Counted from the first letter of the stretch, positions 52,314 to 62,497 are shown. The stretch: 64,000 nucleotides of DNA from Gammaproteobacteria bacterium (GCA_021773395.1 JAJFKB010000020.1:124001-188000), one strand, 5' to 3'. Program-made: numbers and translations. The notes: generated by a model not told the origin, from the letters alone.

Positions 52314-53396
52314 TTAGCAGGCGTCTCTTGAATCGCTCATAATAACCTGCTCCATTCCCGGCTGTCGTTCAACTATAGCACCGATAACCCAGGCATTTTC
52401 TTCCGACTCATGCAGTGACTCGAGAGCGGCATTTGTTTGCTCTTGTGGCACACAGATAATCATGCCTACGCCGCAGTTAAAGGTCCGGTACATCTCCTGT
52501 TGCTCTATATTGCCCTGCGTCTGCAACCACTCGAAGATCGCCGGGATCTGCCAGCTATCAAGATAAATTTGTGCAGCCACCTGTTCCGGCAGTATACGTG
52601 GGATATTTTCGCTAAAACCACCTCCGGTAATGTGGCTTAGCGCATGGATATTCATAATTTCCATTAAACTCAATATGGCTCTGGTATAAATTCGCGTGGG
52701 CTCAATGAGATACTGTCCCAGGGTGGAATCTGCAAAACTGCTTTGCAAATCCACTTGATTAAGTTCGATGATTTTACGAATCAGCGAATAGCCATTGGAA
52801 TGAGGGCCAGAAGAGGCGATCGCTATCAGTTGATCTCCTGGCTTCACCTTGGAGCCATCGATAATCTTGGATTTTTCGACAACACCCACACAAAATCCGG
52901 CCAGATCATAATCTTCACCTTCATACATGCCGGGCATTTCGGCAGTTTCTCCGCCGACTAATGCGCAGTTAGCCTGACGACAGCCTTCACCTATACCCTC
53001 AATGACATTGACGGCCACATCTACGTTAAGCTTGCCAGTGGCATAATAATCCAGGAAAAAAAGTGGTTCCGCACCACCGACGATGAGGTCATTCACACAC
53101 ATGGCAACCAGATCGATACCAATGGTTTGATGCAGCCCAAGATCCATTGCAAGTTTTAATTTAGTGCCTACACCATCTGTTCCCGCAACAAGCACTGGAT
53201 GTTGATACTTTTCAGGAATTTCACACATGGCAGCAAACCCGCCCAGGCTGCCTAGTACTTCTTTTCTGCGCGTAGCTTTCGCTATTCCCTTGACACGGTC
53301 TACCAGCGCATTACCGGCATCAATATCGACCCCGGCATCCTTGTAGCTGATTGATGGTCTTGTCGATGGGTTTTCAGGGTTGTTTGAGTCGGTCAT
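52314..53396 (-). CDS. purM: Phosphoribosylformylglycinamidine cyclo-ligase
   Basis: The 360-residue protein begins with [20 protein letters not shown] and shows [52 protein letters not shown] and [16 protein letters not shown], all purM hallmarks. It forms the imidazole ring of AIR from FGAM. It is the first gene of a purM-purN-DUF3108 unit, divergent from the DUF2066 gene. Confidence 0.97.
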   Translation of the reverse strand: MTDSNNPENPSTRPSISYKDAGVDIDAGNALVDRVKGIAKATRRKEVLGSLGGFAAMCEIPEKYQHPVLVAGTDGVGTKLKLAMDLGLHQTIGIDLVAMCVNDLIVGGAEPLFFLDYYATGKLNVDVAVNVIEGIGEGCRQANCALVGGETAEMPGMYEGEDYDLAGFCVGVVEKSKIIDGSKVKPGDQLIAIASSGPHSNGYSLIRKIIELNQVDLQSSFADSTLGQYLIEPTRIYTRAILSLMEIMNIHALSHITGGGFSENIPRILPEQVAAQIYLDSWQIPAIFEWLQTQGNIEQQEMYRTFNCGVGMIICVPQEQTNAALESLHESEENAWVIGAIVERQPGMEQVIMSDSRDAC

Positions 53397-53550
53397 AAAA
53401 GCAGATTACTATCGATAGTTGAAAGGCGAGTATTCTACAGTACCGCCAATACCAGGCCAAGCGGGAAAGCCGGATGATTCGCTGGCCATTTGTTGTGCAG
53501 CTACATACAATAAGCTCCCGAAAGATAATGAATTATAGTGCGGACACTAA

Positions 53551-54642
53551 ATGCGGCTCGACAATTTAAAATGCTGGTCAGGAATGCTGCTCGGTTGTTT
53601 GATTCTGATCTACTGCCAAAAGCTGCTAGCTGTGGAAGTTGCAGGACTATATACCGCAGAGTTGCAAGTGATAAGCCAGAGTGTTGAGGAAAGGAAAAGG
53701 CTGACATCTCAGGGCTTAAGGATGGTTTTGCAGCGTGTTTCAGGCCACCCTGCAACGATAGAGCATGAAATGGTTAAAACAGCACTGCTTAATTCTGACA
53801 GGTATCTCAGGCAGTATGGTTATGATTCTCTAAAAGAATCGCCAGACAGAGAAGCCTCCTCTGACCTGCAGTGGTTACGCCTGCAGTTTGATGAAATACA
53901 GATAGACAAGCTTTTACGCAAGGCACAGTTACCAATCTGGGGAAGCAACAGACCGCAGATTCTACTATGGCTCACAATTGACGATGAATCAGGACGACGC
54001 ACGTTAGGCGCTGATAACGATTCTGGGCTGGTAAAGCAAATTGATAGGGAAGCGCAGCGCCGAGGGCTACCAGTAATCTTGCCATTAATGGATTTACAAG
54101 ACGAGTCCGCATTACCTGTGACAGAAGCCTGGGGATTGTTTCGCCAGACCCTTGAGACTGCTTCAGCAAGATATCAACCCGAAGCGATATTGGCTGGCCG
54201 GCTATATCGTAACGATGAGCAGTTCTGGCATGGGCGCTGGCGGTTTATATTTAACGATCAGGTAACTGGGTTTAGTACCAGCGGGGATAGTGAAAACGGT
54301 GAGTTTGATCTGGTCATCGATTATGTTGCAGATACGCTTGCCCGACATTACGCGGTTAATACGGATATAAGCCGTCATGAAAAAATACGGGTAAAGGTAG
54401 AAAATATTCTGTCACTTGCAGCTTATGCAGAGATGACTGAATATTTTAAAAAGTTTGCTGCGGTTACCCGAGTGAGTGTGGCTGGTGTGGAACGAGGCAG
54501 TATAATTATTGAATTAATCGCTGAGGATTCTATCCCTAAATTACAGGAAGCCATCGCCCTGGATAACAAGTTATTTGAATTGTCGGCAGATCCAGCGGGG
54601 GATGAGCACGATCTGGCCTATCGCTGGCAAGCACAAGAGTAA
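53551..54642 (+). CDS. DUF2066 exported protein
   Basis: The 363-residue protein has a signal-like N-terminus (GMLLGCLILIYCQKLLAVE) followed by the DUF2066 domain (LYTAELQVISQSVEERKRL, LRMVLQRVSGHP, and RPQILLWLTIDDESGRRTLG). Its function is unknown. The arrangement purN-purM divergent from DUF2066 and then hda is conserved in Pseudomonas-like genomes and supports the identity. Confidence 0.85.
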   Translation: MRLDNLKCWSGMLLGCLILIYCQKLLAVEVAGLYTAELQVISQSVEERKRLTSQGLRMVLQRVSGHPATIEHEMVKTALLNSDRYLRQYGYDSLKESPDREASSDLQWLRLQFDEIQIDKLLRKAQLPIWGSNRPQILLWLTIDDESGRRTLGADNDSGLVKQIDREAQRRGLPVILPLMDLQDESALPVTEAWGLFRQTLETASARYQPEAILAGRLYRNDEQFWHGRWRFIFNDQVTGFSTSGDSENGEFDLVIDYVADTLARHYAVNTDISRHEKIRVKVENILSLAAYAEMTEYFKKFAAVTRVSVAGVERGSIIIELIAEDSIPKLQEAIALDNKLFELSADPAGDEHDLAYRWQAQE

Positions 54643-54689
54643 GCTGCCAGAATGTACAAAAACAGATATAAAAATAAAAAGGATAAGAT

Positions 54690-55250
54690 TTGGAATTAAA
54701 TATTATTCCCAATTTAATTACACTATTTCGCTTGTTATTGGTATTGCCGGTCGCGGTAACGATTCTAAATAACAACTTTCAGTGGACGCTGGCATTATTT
54801 GCTACCGCAAGTTTGTCTGACGGTGTGGATGGCTATCTGGCGAGGCGCTTCAACTGGATGAGTCGTTTTGGTGCAATTCTAGACCCGGTAGCGGATAAGT
54901 TGCTGCTAATCGTGACCTTTTTGTTGCTGACTTATACTGGTCATATTCCCGGCTGGCTGGCAACAGTTGTTATTGGTCGAGATCTGGTGATAGTTGCTGG
55001 AGCGACCAGTTATCATATTCTTTTTGGTGAATATGAGTTTGCGCCGACATTTCTGGGCAAACTAAGCACTTCACTTCAGTTTATACTGGTGTTGTTAACT
55101 TTGCTAAATCTGGCTCTAATCCCTGTCAGAGAAGAGCTGCTCCAAGCTGGAATATGGCTGGTGTTTTTTGTCAGTTCCATTAGCGGCGCAGATTACATTT
55201 TAACCTGGGGCCGCAAAGCACTAGCTGGCTGCAAAAACCAAAAGAACTGA
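54690..55250 (+). CDS. CDP-alcohol phosphatidyltransferase (PgsA paralogue)
   Basis: The 186-residue membrane protein starts at a TTG behind AAGGATAAGAT and has IIPNLITLFRLLLVLP and the motif DGVDGYLARRFNWMSRFGAI followed by LDPVADK, with all catalytic Asp residues. It is distinct from the pgsA at 31462 and less PgsA-like in its C-terminal half. It could make another phospholipid (for example a cardiolipin or phosphatidylglycerol variant) or be a second PgsA. It lies between the DUF2066 gene and hda on one strand. Confidence 0.85.
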   Translation: MELNIIPNLITLFRLLLVLPVAVTILNNNFQWTLALFATASLSDGVDGYLARRFNWMSRFGAILDPVADKLLLIVTFLLLTYTGHIPGWLATVVIGRDLVIVAGATSYHILFGEYEFAPTFLGKLSTSLQFILVLLTLLNLALIPVREELLQAGIWLVFFVSSISGADYILTWGRKALAGCKNQKN

Positions 55251-55258
55251 TTTGTTAC

Positions 55259-55978
55259 ATGAAAGACCAATCGACAGGCACTGCAAGCCAAATTCAGTTG
55301 CCTCTGAACATCCAGCTTTTAGCCGAAAACTCGTTTGAGACGTATGTGCCGGATCGTAACTCAGACGCCATTTCAAACCTCAAAAAACAACTGCAACCAG
55401 GTTCTATGCCGTTGCTCTACCTTTGGGGACAAAAGATGACCGGCTGTAGTCACTTACTTCAAGCTGCCTGCAACCAGGCGGCGGCTTCTGGAAAAACATG
55501 CGTCTATCTGCCGATGGAACAGTTTTCTGAAGAAAATATTTCCATTCTTGACGGTATGGAACAGGTCGATCTTATTTGTATTGATCATCTGCAGCTGATC
55601 GCTGGGCAGCCACACTGGAATGAAGCGTTATTCCACCTTTTCAACAGAGTGATAGAAGCTGGTAGTGCACTGTTACTTGCTGGAGATAATCCACCTCAAG
55701 CTATCGGTTTTAGGCTGCCAGATCTAGTTTCCCGCTTAGCTTCCTGTGTGATTTACCAGATTCTACCCCTGACCGATGCTGGAAAAATATTGTTATTAGA
55801 AAACCGAGCGAAGCTCAAGGGTTTGCAGCTATCTGAAGACGCAGCGCAATTCATTCTTAATAGAGCGGACAGAGGTGTTGAAAACCTGCTGGAAGTTTTG
55901 GAGTCGCTGGACAGGCATTCCCTGGCTGCGATGCGAAAACTCACCATCCCATTTATTAAGGATACGATGGGCTGGTAA
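55259..55978 (+). CDS. hda: DnaA regulatory inactivator Hda
   Basis: The 239-residue protein is a DnaA-like AAA+ module without the DNA-binding domain. It starts with QIQLPLNIQLLAENSFETYV, which carries the clamp-binding QLPLNI motif near the N-terminus, then has YLWGQKMTGCSHLLQAACNQA and IDHLQLIAGQPHWNEALFHLFNR. With the DNA clamp it stimulates ATP hydrolysis by DnaA and prevents re-initiation. The Walker A position reads GQKMTGCSH, degenerate as in other Hda proteins. Confidence 0.93.
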   Translation: MKDQSTGTASQIQLPLNIQLLAENSFETYVPDRNSDAISNLKKQLQPGSMPLLYLWGQKMTGCSHLLQAACNQAAASGKTCVYLPMEQFSEENISILDGMEQVDLICIDHLQLIAGQPHWNEALFHLFNRVIEAGSALLLAGDNPPQAIGFRLPDLVSRLASCVIYQILPLTDAGKILLLENRAKLKGLQLSEDAAQFILNRADRGVENLLEVLESLDRHSLAAMRKLTIPFIKDTMGW

Positions 55979-56078
55979 TTGGACTTGATTCCATTCTAAT
56001 TGAAGTTCACTATTGGTAATGGATGCCGATATACCTATACTAAAGCTAAAACCTGCTTTGAGTTGACGGAGTTACTGA

Positions 56079-56429
56079 ATGGTGACAAGGGAAAGGGATA
56101 GGAGAGGCGATCTGCGCGGCCCTCGAGAAGAACGGTTGTTTTTAAAATTTCTCGATATCTCCAGCTCCTCTGGCCGTGTCGATACTACACTCTCCTGCAA
56201 AACGCTTGATGTTTCTGCGAGCGGAATGCGGCTGGTATCTAGTGAGCAACTGCCGTTAGACTCAACACTCGAATTGTGGGTTGAGATAAAGGGGTGTCCC
56301 GGGAAGTATTTGCTAAATGGTGTTGTAAAGTGGTGTTACCCGAACGAGGATGCCTTTGTCTGTGGTATTGAACTCAAAGATAGCTCGAGCGTATCGGATC
56401 TGGGGGATTGGCAGGATTTGTTTGTCTAA
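56079..56429 (+). CDS. PilZ-domain protein
   Basis: The 116-residue protein is one PilZ domain: RRGDLRGPREERLFLKF near the N-terminus in the region that holds the Arg-rich cyclic-di-GMP motif, then DVSASGMRLVSSEQLPLDS, matching the D/NxSxxG motif, and VVKWCYPNEDAFVCGIEL. The RxxxR spacing is present, so binding of cyclic-di-GMP is plausible. GGAG lies before the start. The partner is unknown. Confidence 0.85.
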   Translation: MVTRERDRRGDLRGPREERLFLKFLDISSSSGRVDTTLSCKTLDVSASGMRLVSSEQLPLDSTLELWVEIKGCPGKYLLNGVVKWCYPNEDAFVCGIELKDSSSVSDLGDWQDLFV

Positions 56430-56602
56430 GTCTGATTGGAAGTTTTCCGACTGGGATCAAAGCCAAGCAAGGGGCAAGGATAAAAAGGGCACGTCTTATT
56501 TGCTTGACTCAGGGTTAGAGCTCTTGCCAAATCACAGCTTCATGCTGTTTTAAATGACGGCCTATCGTTTAAGTTTAAGGTGTCGTGAATCATCTCCAGT
56601 AT

Positions 56603-56923
56603 CTAACAATAATGAATTGCTAGCCAAATAGTTGTTTCTGTCGAAGAAGTCGATAAAACGCGATGTTTTCTATGTGCTCTAATATTCAGGTGATCACCTG
56701 GGGAGAGGCTGGCAATTTCGCTGTTATCTGCAAACTGAATACTGGCATTTCCCTGTAGTAAAAGCACCCATTCATGTTGCTCCTGATCATACCAAAAACC
56801 TGGCGGCGATGACTGCCCGTTTGAGACAATACGCTCGATTCTAATCTGTTGTCCCGTCGCGATTACTTCAACGACCTCATCAGCCACATTGTCAGGCAAG
56901 CCCGTTAACAGATTTCCCATCAC
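56603..56923 (-). CDS. Small cupin-domain protein
   Basis: The 106-residue protein is a single cupin: EHEWVLLLQGNASIQFAD carries the first motif with its Glu-His pair and LSPGDHLNIRAHRKHRV the second with its His. Metal binding is thus likely. Similar small cupins are annotated as phosphoribosyl- or mannose-isomerase-like, but no reaction can be assigned. It is the last gene on its strand, 29 bases after ttcA. Confidence 0.8.
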   Translation of the reverse strand: MMGNLLTGLPDNVADEVVEVIATGQQIRIERIVSNGQSSPPGFWYDQEQHEWVLLLQGNASIQFADNSEIASLSPGDHLNIRAHRKHRVLSTSSTETTIWLAIHYC

Positions 56924-56951
56924 TAGCCAACTTTCACAGAGTTAGTAATAT

Positions 56952-57791
56952 TCACAGAGTTACCAACTTCAATTCCTTTGCCAAATCTGTACTGACATCC
57001 TTTTTCAGCCCTACGAAATCAAAAAGCGCACGGTCAGCCAAGTGTGAAGGGGCGACATTCTGAATGCTTGTAAAGATAACGTCTAATCGGCCGGGGTGCT
57101 GCTTTTCCCAACTCTGCAGCATTTCTTTAATGACCTGTCGTTGCAGGTTGTCCTGAGAACCGCAGAGATTGCAGGGAATGATAGGAAACTCTTTAAGTTC
57201 AGCATATTGAACAATATCTGATTCCTTACAATATGCCAGAGGCCGTATAACAATATTAGCCCCATCATCACTCAACAGTTTAGGCGGCATCGCCTTGAGT
57301 TTTCCTCCATGGAACATATTCAGGAACAGCGTTTCCATAATGTCATCTCGGTGGTGTCCCAAGGCGATTTTTGTAGCACCGATTTCACTGGCAAAGCCAT
57401 AAAGGCTGCCACGACGCAGTCGCGAACAGAGCGCGCATGTCGTTTTTCCTTCCGGTATTTTTTCCTGAACGATGCTGTAAGTGTCTTTTTCCAGGATATG
57501 GTAGGGAACACCAATGGACTCCAGAAACTCCGGTAATACATTTTCCGGAAAGCCCGGTTGCTTCTGATCCAGGTTGACCGCAATGATTTCAAATTGGATA
57601 GGCGCATGATTTCTGAGATTTAATAAGATATCCAGCATGGTATAGGAATCTTTACCACCAGACAGGCACACCATGACGCGGTCACCCTCTTCGATCATAT
57701 TAAAATCAACAATGGCATTCCCAACGTTCCGTCTCAAACGTTTTTGTAGTTTGTTGAAATTTATTTTTGTCTTTTTTGCCTGTGTTTGCAT
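56952..57791 (-). CDS. ttcA: tRNA 2-thiocytidine biosynthesis protein TtcA
   Basis: From the ATG at 57791 the 279-residue protein has the PP-loop [13 protein letters not shown], the cluster-binding [10 protein letters not shown] and CNLCGSQ, and [18 protein letters not shown]. It thiolates C32 of several tRNAs with the help of a [4Fe-4S] cluster. The open frame begins 26 codons earlier at 57869, but the family N-terminus starts at MQTQAKK. The neighbouring fnr gene is a common association in gammaproteobacteria. Confidence 0.95.
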   Translation of the reverse strand: MQTQAKKTKINFNKLQKRLRRNVGNAIVDFNMIEEGDRVMVCLSGGKDSYTMLDILLNLRNHAPIQFEIIAVNLDQKQPGFPENVLPEFLESIGVPYHILEKDTYSIVQEKIPEGKTTCALCSRLRRGSLYGFASEIGATKIALGHHRDDIMETLFLNMFHGGKLKAMPPKLLSDDGANIVIRPLAYCKESDIVQYAELKEFPIIPCNLCGSQDNLQRQVIKEMLQSWEKQHPGRLDVIFTSIQNVAPSHLADRALFDFVGLKKDVSTDLAKELKLVTL

Positions 57792-58025
57792 AGGGAAGAC
57801 TATAGGGATCAGTTGATAAACAGCTGTGCTTTTTACAGCAATATCCTCAGCTTGTAAATAGACCGACACAGGTGCTTATCGTATAAAAGAGGTCCTGTCG
57901 GAATCAAGAAAGCGTGTTGGCCATTTAAGTAGCGAAGCTGCCATCGCTATCGCCTAAGAAAATCTTCAGAGATTGCCTGAGAAGGTTTTACTCAACAGCA
58001 AAGAAGAGGTGGTGGGGCAATGAAG

Positions 58026-58799
58026 TTAGCGGGACTCGCTGTTATTCGGTTCCTGATTCAACACACAGGAACCTGCGGTTTCTTCAAGTAACTTGGCATC
58101 TGTAATTTCTACGGCTCTTCCCGTTACAGATATTACACCGGCTTTTTGCAGACGAGAAAAGACTCGACTTATGGTTTCTACAGCCAAACCAAGATAGTTG
58201 GCAATCTCATTGCGGGACATGGTGAGGTAGATAAAATCAGCCGCGTAGCCTCTGCGTTGAATTCTGGCAGACAAATCCAGCAGGAAATTAGCGACGCGTT
58301 CCTCAGCATTCTTCTGACTCAGCAATAACATCATATGCAAATCGCCACGAATCTCTTTACTGAGAGAGTGAATGAACTGACGTTTCAGCTCTGGCATCTG
58401 ATCGGTTAGTTGCTCAAATCGAGAATAGGGTATTTCGCAGATGGTTGTGGTCTCAATTGCCACTGCGCTGACTGGATAACTCTGGGTATCTATCCCGCTG
58501 AGACCGATAAGTTCTCCCGGAAGATAAAAGCCGGTAATTTGATCCTCACCCTGCGCGGTAATTGAATAGGTTTTAATGCAGCCGCTACGAATGGCAAAAA
58601 GCGCTTTAAAGTGCTCGCCCTGGCGGAAAAGAAATTCACCTTTTTTAATGGGACGACTGCGATTAATGATCGAGTCTAATCGATCAATATCCTGGGAGTT
58701 CAATAACAGGGGCAAGCACAGTGTGCGTAAACTACAACTCTGGCATGTTGTCTCACGAAAGGAGTGTAACCTTACTGCTTGCGACTCAGACTTATTCAA
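58026..58799 (-). CDS. fnr: FNR/Anr oxygen-responsive transcriptional regulator
   Basis: The 257-residue CRP-family regulator has the four cluster cysteines of FNR: C19, C22, C28 in CQSCSLRTLC and C121 in TTTICEIPY. The DNA-recognition helix contains LAVETISRVFSR with the Glu-Ser-Arg trio that reads TTGAT. It senses oxygen through a [4Fe-4S] cluster and activates genes at low oxygen. The window contains two perfect sites for it (10211 and 36342). Its position between ttcA and the cbb3 assembly genes is typical of Anr in Pseudomonas relatives. Confidence 0.96.
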   Translation of the reverse strand: MNKSESQAVRLHSFRETTCQSCSLRTLCLPLLLNSQDIDRLDSIINRSRPIKKGEFLFRQGEHFKALFAIRSGCIKTYSITAQGEDQITGFYLPGELIGLSGIDTQSYPVSAVAIETTTICEIPYSRFEQLTDQMPELKRQFIHSLSKEIRGDLHMMLLLSQKNAEERVANFLLDLSARIQRRGYAADFIYLTMSRNEIANYLGLAVETISRVFSRLQKAGVISVTGRAVEITDAKLLEETAGSCVLNQEPNNSESR

Positions 58800-58928
58800 T
58801 ACGTTACCTACTTCTAACTAAGAGCTAAGAGCACTTGCTCTGACAGATGCAGTTTATTACCGCAACTCCAATAACACAAGCCGGGATGTCAAGGAACCGG
58901 TTAATTTCTTCAACTCAACCAAATTAAT

Positions 58929-59069
58929 AGAGCCCTTTGCATAATGTAGCGAACGACGGCAAGACAAGGGAAAAATCGATAAAAAAGCGGATTTTAAACT
59001 TATAAATGAGTATTTTGAGCCGGTTTTTAACACAATATTGCCTAGCGTAGTAGTTATGCAAAGGTCTCT
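58929..59069. mobile_element. 141-bp MITE-like element
   Basis: The element is bounded by 16-bp terminal inverted repeats, AGAGCCCTTTGCATAA at the left and the reverse complement of AGAGACCTTTGCATAA at the right (15 of 16 identical), and is flanked by AAT on both sides, a possible 3-bp target duplication. There is no transposase. The ends resemble those of IS5-like elements by memory only. It fills most of the gap between fnr and the SafE-type gene and may affect the fnr promoter. Confidence 0.7.
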
Positions 59070-59083
59070 AATAGACAACCCTT

Positions 59084-59833
59084 CTAATGTTGGGTGGCCG
59101 GCTGAATTGGCTGGATTAAGCTCTTATCATGGCCCTGATGGCTATGATTATCGTGTGGTTGAAAGTATATAGCGGCCAGTGTCCAGAGCCCAAACAGGAC
59201 GATTAGAAAACCGGCACCTCCTCTAAACCCTTTTGATTGCATTAACGCTTTCAATTGGTCGAGAAATAAACCTGTTAGCATGAGCGTTGGCAATGTGCCC
59301 AGACCGAAAAAAAACATAATTTCGGCCGATTGATACCAGGCGCTAGCGGTTGATGCCCAAATTAAGCTGCTATAGACCAGGCCGCAGGGTAACCAGCCCC
59401 ATAATAGCCCTGCAAGCAGCGCCTGAAGGGAATTGTCGATGGGTACGAGTGATTGAATGCGAGGTTGCACTGTTTGCCAGAGTTTCCCGCCTGCGATCTC
59501 CAGATACCTTAACACGGGCCACCAGCCGGTAATGTACAGTCCCAATAGAATAAGCATGATCGCTGCAATATGGCGTAGGATAAATGTCGCTTGCTGAAAC
59601 TGATTCGCAATCATCCAGGTTGCCGTACCGACTATCGCACCGGCAAACGTATAACTAAGAATACGCCCCAGATTAAATACAAAGAGGAGAGGGATTAATC
59701 GCCGGGTAGTTCTGTTATTTGCAGATACGGAATGGGTAAGAGCTCCCATGATACCGCCACACATCCCGACGCAGTGAGCGCCCCCAAGCAGGCCTACCAG
59801 AAAAGCAGCTAAAAAATTATAATGTAGCTGCAC
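59084..59833 (-). CDS. TauE/SafE-type (UreH-like) membrane protein
   Basis: The 249-residue protein has about six membrane segments with FLVGLLGGAHCVGMCGGIMGAL, containing a conserved His and Cys pair, and GLLWGWLPCGLVYSSL. This subgroup of the SafE/UreH-like family usually lies beside cbb3 assembly genes and is thought to help with copper or haem delivery to the oxidase, though its role is not firmly shown. A His-rich tail (DNHSHQGHD) could bind metal. Its start meets the stop of ccoS. Confidence 0.85.
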   Translation of the reverse strand: MQLHYNFLAAFLVGLLGGAHCVGMCGGIMGALTHSVSANNRTTRRLIPLLFVFNLGRILSYTFAGAIVGTATWMIANQFQQATFILRHIAAIMLILLGLYITGWWPVLRYLEIAGGKLWQTVQPRIQSLVPIDNSLQALLAGLLWGWLPCGLVYSSLIWASTASAWYQSAEIMFFFGLGTLPTLMLTGLFLDQLKALMQSKGFRGGAGFLIVLFGLWTLAAIYFQPHDNHSHQGHDKSLIQPIQPATQH

Positions 59834-60045
59834 TATGGGTTATCCCTTTTATCAGGGACTGTATTATCAGGAGTTGTTTTATCGGCTGGGTGTTTGGTGG
59901 ACGATTCCGGCTCATCAAACAGTATGCGGTGTGCAGGTCCTTCCAGGTCTTCAAACTGATTATTTTTGACCGCCCAAAAAAAAGCGCTGAGCGCTAGCAC
60001 GACCAGAATAATAGCGATCGGTATCAGTAAATAAATAATATCCAT
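59833..60045 (-). CDS. ccoS: cbb3 oxidase assembly protein CcoS
   Basis: The 70-residue protein has one membrane helix (IIYLLIPIAIILVVLALSAF) followed by FFWAVKNNQFEDLEGPAHRILFDE, the CcoS hallmark. It is needed to insert cofactors into the cbb3 oxidase. The ATG at 60045 overlaps the ccoI stop by one base (TAATG). A longer frame from 60069 would lie inside ccoI. Confidence 0.93.
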   Translation of the reverse strand: MDIIYLLIPIAIILVVLALSAFFWAVKNNQFEDLEGPAHRILFDEPESSTKHPADKTTPDNTVPDKRDNP

Positions 60046-62486
60046 TATTTTACTTCGTGTTCGCGACATGGTTGGCGAACTTTATTTAAGCGTAACGCAT
60101 TGATAACTACAAGCAGAGAACTGCTGGACATACCTATAGCCGCCAGATAAGGAGCAATGAAGCCGGTCGCAGCCAGCGGCAGTGCCAGCAAATTATATAA
60201 AATGGCCCATCCAATATTTTGCTTGATTATACGCCTGCATTTATAGGCGCAGTCGAAAACATCGATCAGGTGACGCAGGTCGCCTGACAATAAGATGGCA
60301 TCGGCTGATGTCTTAGTAAGATCAGATGCATTTGTCATTGCTATGGAGATGTCGGCGGCGGCTAAAACGGGAATGTCGTTGATGCCGTCACCCACCATCA
60401 CCACCTTTTTTCCGCTATTTTGCAGTGACTGAATATGTCTCATTTTATCATGCGGCGAGGCATTTGCTATGGCCTGTTCGATACCCAGCTGATTTGCTAT
60501 TGTCTTTACATTCCCTGAAAAATCACCACTTAATAGCCCGATCTCAAATCCCATTTGTTGTAAATCCGAGATGACCTGGCAGCAATTAGGTCTTATCTCA
60601 TCATTGAGTTGAAACCACGCCAGCGCGCTGCTTTCGTCACCGAGAAGAACCCATTGAGTTGAATCATTCGCATCTGATGCGGGCAGGGGAGGCGCTGGTC
60701 TACCCGATGGTTTAAGCACGAACTCCGGGGTTCCCAAGCGGTAGATCTTATCTCTGACGGTACCCTGAACTCCTTGTCCAGTGGCGATGCAGATATTGGA
60801 CGCTTCAATCCTGACGTCCTCAAATGCATTTGCGATGGGGTGCTCGGAATAGGCTTCAATTGCTGCAGCAATTTGATAACAGTCATGCTTGGAGCTGTCG
60901 CCTAACACTAAAATTTCCTGTAGCGTCAATCGTCCCCTGGTTAGAGTTCCCGTTTTATCAAAGATAATATGCGTAGCCTGAGCAAGACCTTCAAGAGTAT
61001 GACCATGACTGACCAGAAAGCCCAATCTCGCCAAATATGCCGTTGCGGCCGTCAGGGCGGTTGGGGTGGCCAGGGATAGGGCACAGGGGCAGGTAACCAC
61101 TAAGACTGAAAGCGTAACCCAAAAGGCCTTCTCCGGATCGATTAACCACCAGGCAAAGGCTACAGACACAGCGACCAGTAAAACGCCCGCCACAAAGTAT
61201 TGCGCCACCTTGTCGGCCATAATTGCTATAGGCGGCTTGCTGGCACGAGCCTGATCGAGCAAGCGCAGAACGCCTGATAATCTTGTTTGTCCTGCGACAT
61301 GTGTTACTTCAACCCGGATCGGATTTTCCAGGTTCATACTGCCTGCAACCACCTTATCATTGAGCCCTTTGCGCTGTGGCATGAACTCACCTGTCAGTTG
61401 AGATTCGTCGATACTTGAACGACCATTAACAACTAAACCATCCGCAGGAATAATCTGTCCGGTTTTAACCAAAATATGATCGCCGGGGTTTAAATCTCGC
61501 AACGCGATAGTTTGTTGTTGTGCGCCATTAATCAACGTAGCGGTTTGCGGAAGTAGCTTGCTAAGTGCGGAGGTACTATGGTCCAGTTTTATTCGCGCAC
61601 GAAACTCCAGATAACGTCCGAGCAGCAGAAAAAAAGTGAACATCACGACAGAATCGAAGTAAATTTCCTGCCCGTTAGAAACGGTCGACCAGAAGCTGGC
61701 CAGGTAGGCAGAAGAGATGGCCAGAGAAACTGGCAAATCCATACTTAAATGTCGAGTTTTCAGATTGCGCCAGGCGCCTATAAAAAAAGGCTGCGCTGCA
61801 TAAAGCACTACCGGCGTTGTCAACAATAGGCTCACCCACCTGAGAAACCGTCGGTGTTCGTCCCCCATATCTTCAAATGCGCCAGCATACAAAGCAATAG
61901 CGAACATCATCACTTGCATCATCGCTATCCCTGCCACACCGAGACGCCTGATAAACAGTCGGTTTTCGCTCTGGATTAGTGCATCCTGTTTGGCAGGATA
62001 GAAGGGGTAGACCTTATAACCTATCCGATAAATCGATTGCAAAATTTCGCTCAACTCGAGGCTGTCAGTAAGCCAGGTGACCCGTGCGCGGCCGTTACTT
62101 AGATTGACCGAACAGTCTGACAGTCCGTCCAGCTTCGCCAACTGGTTCTCTATTAGCCAAATACAGGCAGCACAGGTGATACCCTCTATGATCAGTAAAG
62201 CCTCAGACTCACCGCTGTCGGAAACAGTGACAAAATCCAACTGAATATCAGGCCGATCGTAGAGCCGTAATTCATCAATCAATGACTTTTGTAGAGCCTT
62301 TGCGGGGAACGCCACTGAGGTGCGATATTGATAATAATCAGTTAATCCCGTTGCCATAATTGTCTGTGCCACAGCCTGGCAGCCAGGGCAACACATAGCT
62401 TCGTTGGTACCTTTAATGTTTACCAGATATGAACTACCTTGAGGTACCGGCAAACCGCAATGATAACAGGGCTTCAATGATTTCAT
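60045..62486 (-). CDS. ccoI: Copper-transporting P-type ATPase CcoI (FixI)
   Basis: The 813-residue pump has an N-terminal cysteine-rich part (CYHCGLPVP, CCPGCQAV), a heavy-metal domain with GITCAACIW, eight membrane segments, the TGEF phosphatase loop, the CPC metal site in VVTCPCALSLATP, the phosphorylated Asp in IIFDKTGTLTRG and the hinge MVGDGINDIPVLA. It exports copper for assembly of the CuB centre of cbb3 cytochrome oxidase. It is transcribed after ccoG and ccoH. Confidence 0.97.
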   Translation of the reverse strand: MKSLKPCYHCGLPVPQGSSYLVNIKGTNEAMCCPGCQAVAQTIMATGLTDYYQYRTSVAFPAKALQKSLIDELRLYDRPDIQLDFVTVSDSGESEALLIIEGITCAACIWLIENQLAKLDGLSDCSVNLSNGRARVTWLTDSLELSEILQSIYRIGYKVYPFYPAKQDALIQSENRLFIRRLGVAGIAMMQVMMFAIALYAGAFEDMGDEHRRFLRWVSLLLTTPVVLYAAQPFFIGAWRNLKTRHLSMDLPVSLAISSAYLASFWSTVSNGQEIYFDSVVMFTFFLLLGRYLEFRARIKLDHSTSALSKLLPQTATLINGAQQQTIALRDLNPGDHILVKTGQIIPADGLVVNGRSSIDESQLTGEFMPQRKGLNDKVVAGSMNLENPIRVEVTHVAGQTRLSGVLRLLDQARASKPPIAIMADKVAQYFVAGVLLVAVSVAFAWWLIDPEKAFWVTLSVLVVTCPCALSLATPTALTAATAYLARLGFLVSHGHTLEGLAQATHIIFDKTGTLTRGRLTLQEILVLGDSSKHDCYQIAAAIEAYSEHPIANAFEDVRIEASNICIATGQGVQGTVRDKIYRLGTPEFVLKPSGRPAPPLPASDANDSTQWVLLGDESSALAWFQLNDEIRPNCCQVISDLQQMGFEIGLLSGDFSGNVKTIANQLGIEQAIANASPHDKMRHIQSLQNSGKKVVMVGDGINDIPVLAAADISIAMTNASDLTKTSADAILLSGDLRHLIDVFDCAYKCRRIIKQNIGWAILYNLLALPLAATGFIAPYLAAIGMSSSSLLVVINALRLNKVRQPCREHEVK

Positions 62487-62497
62487 TTACGCTGCGT

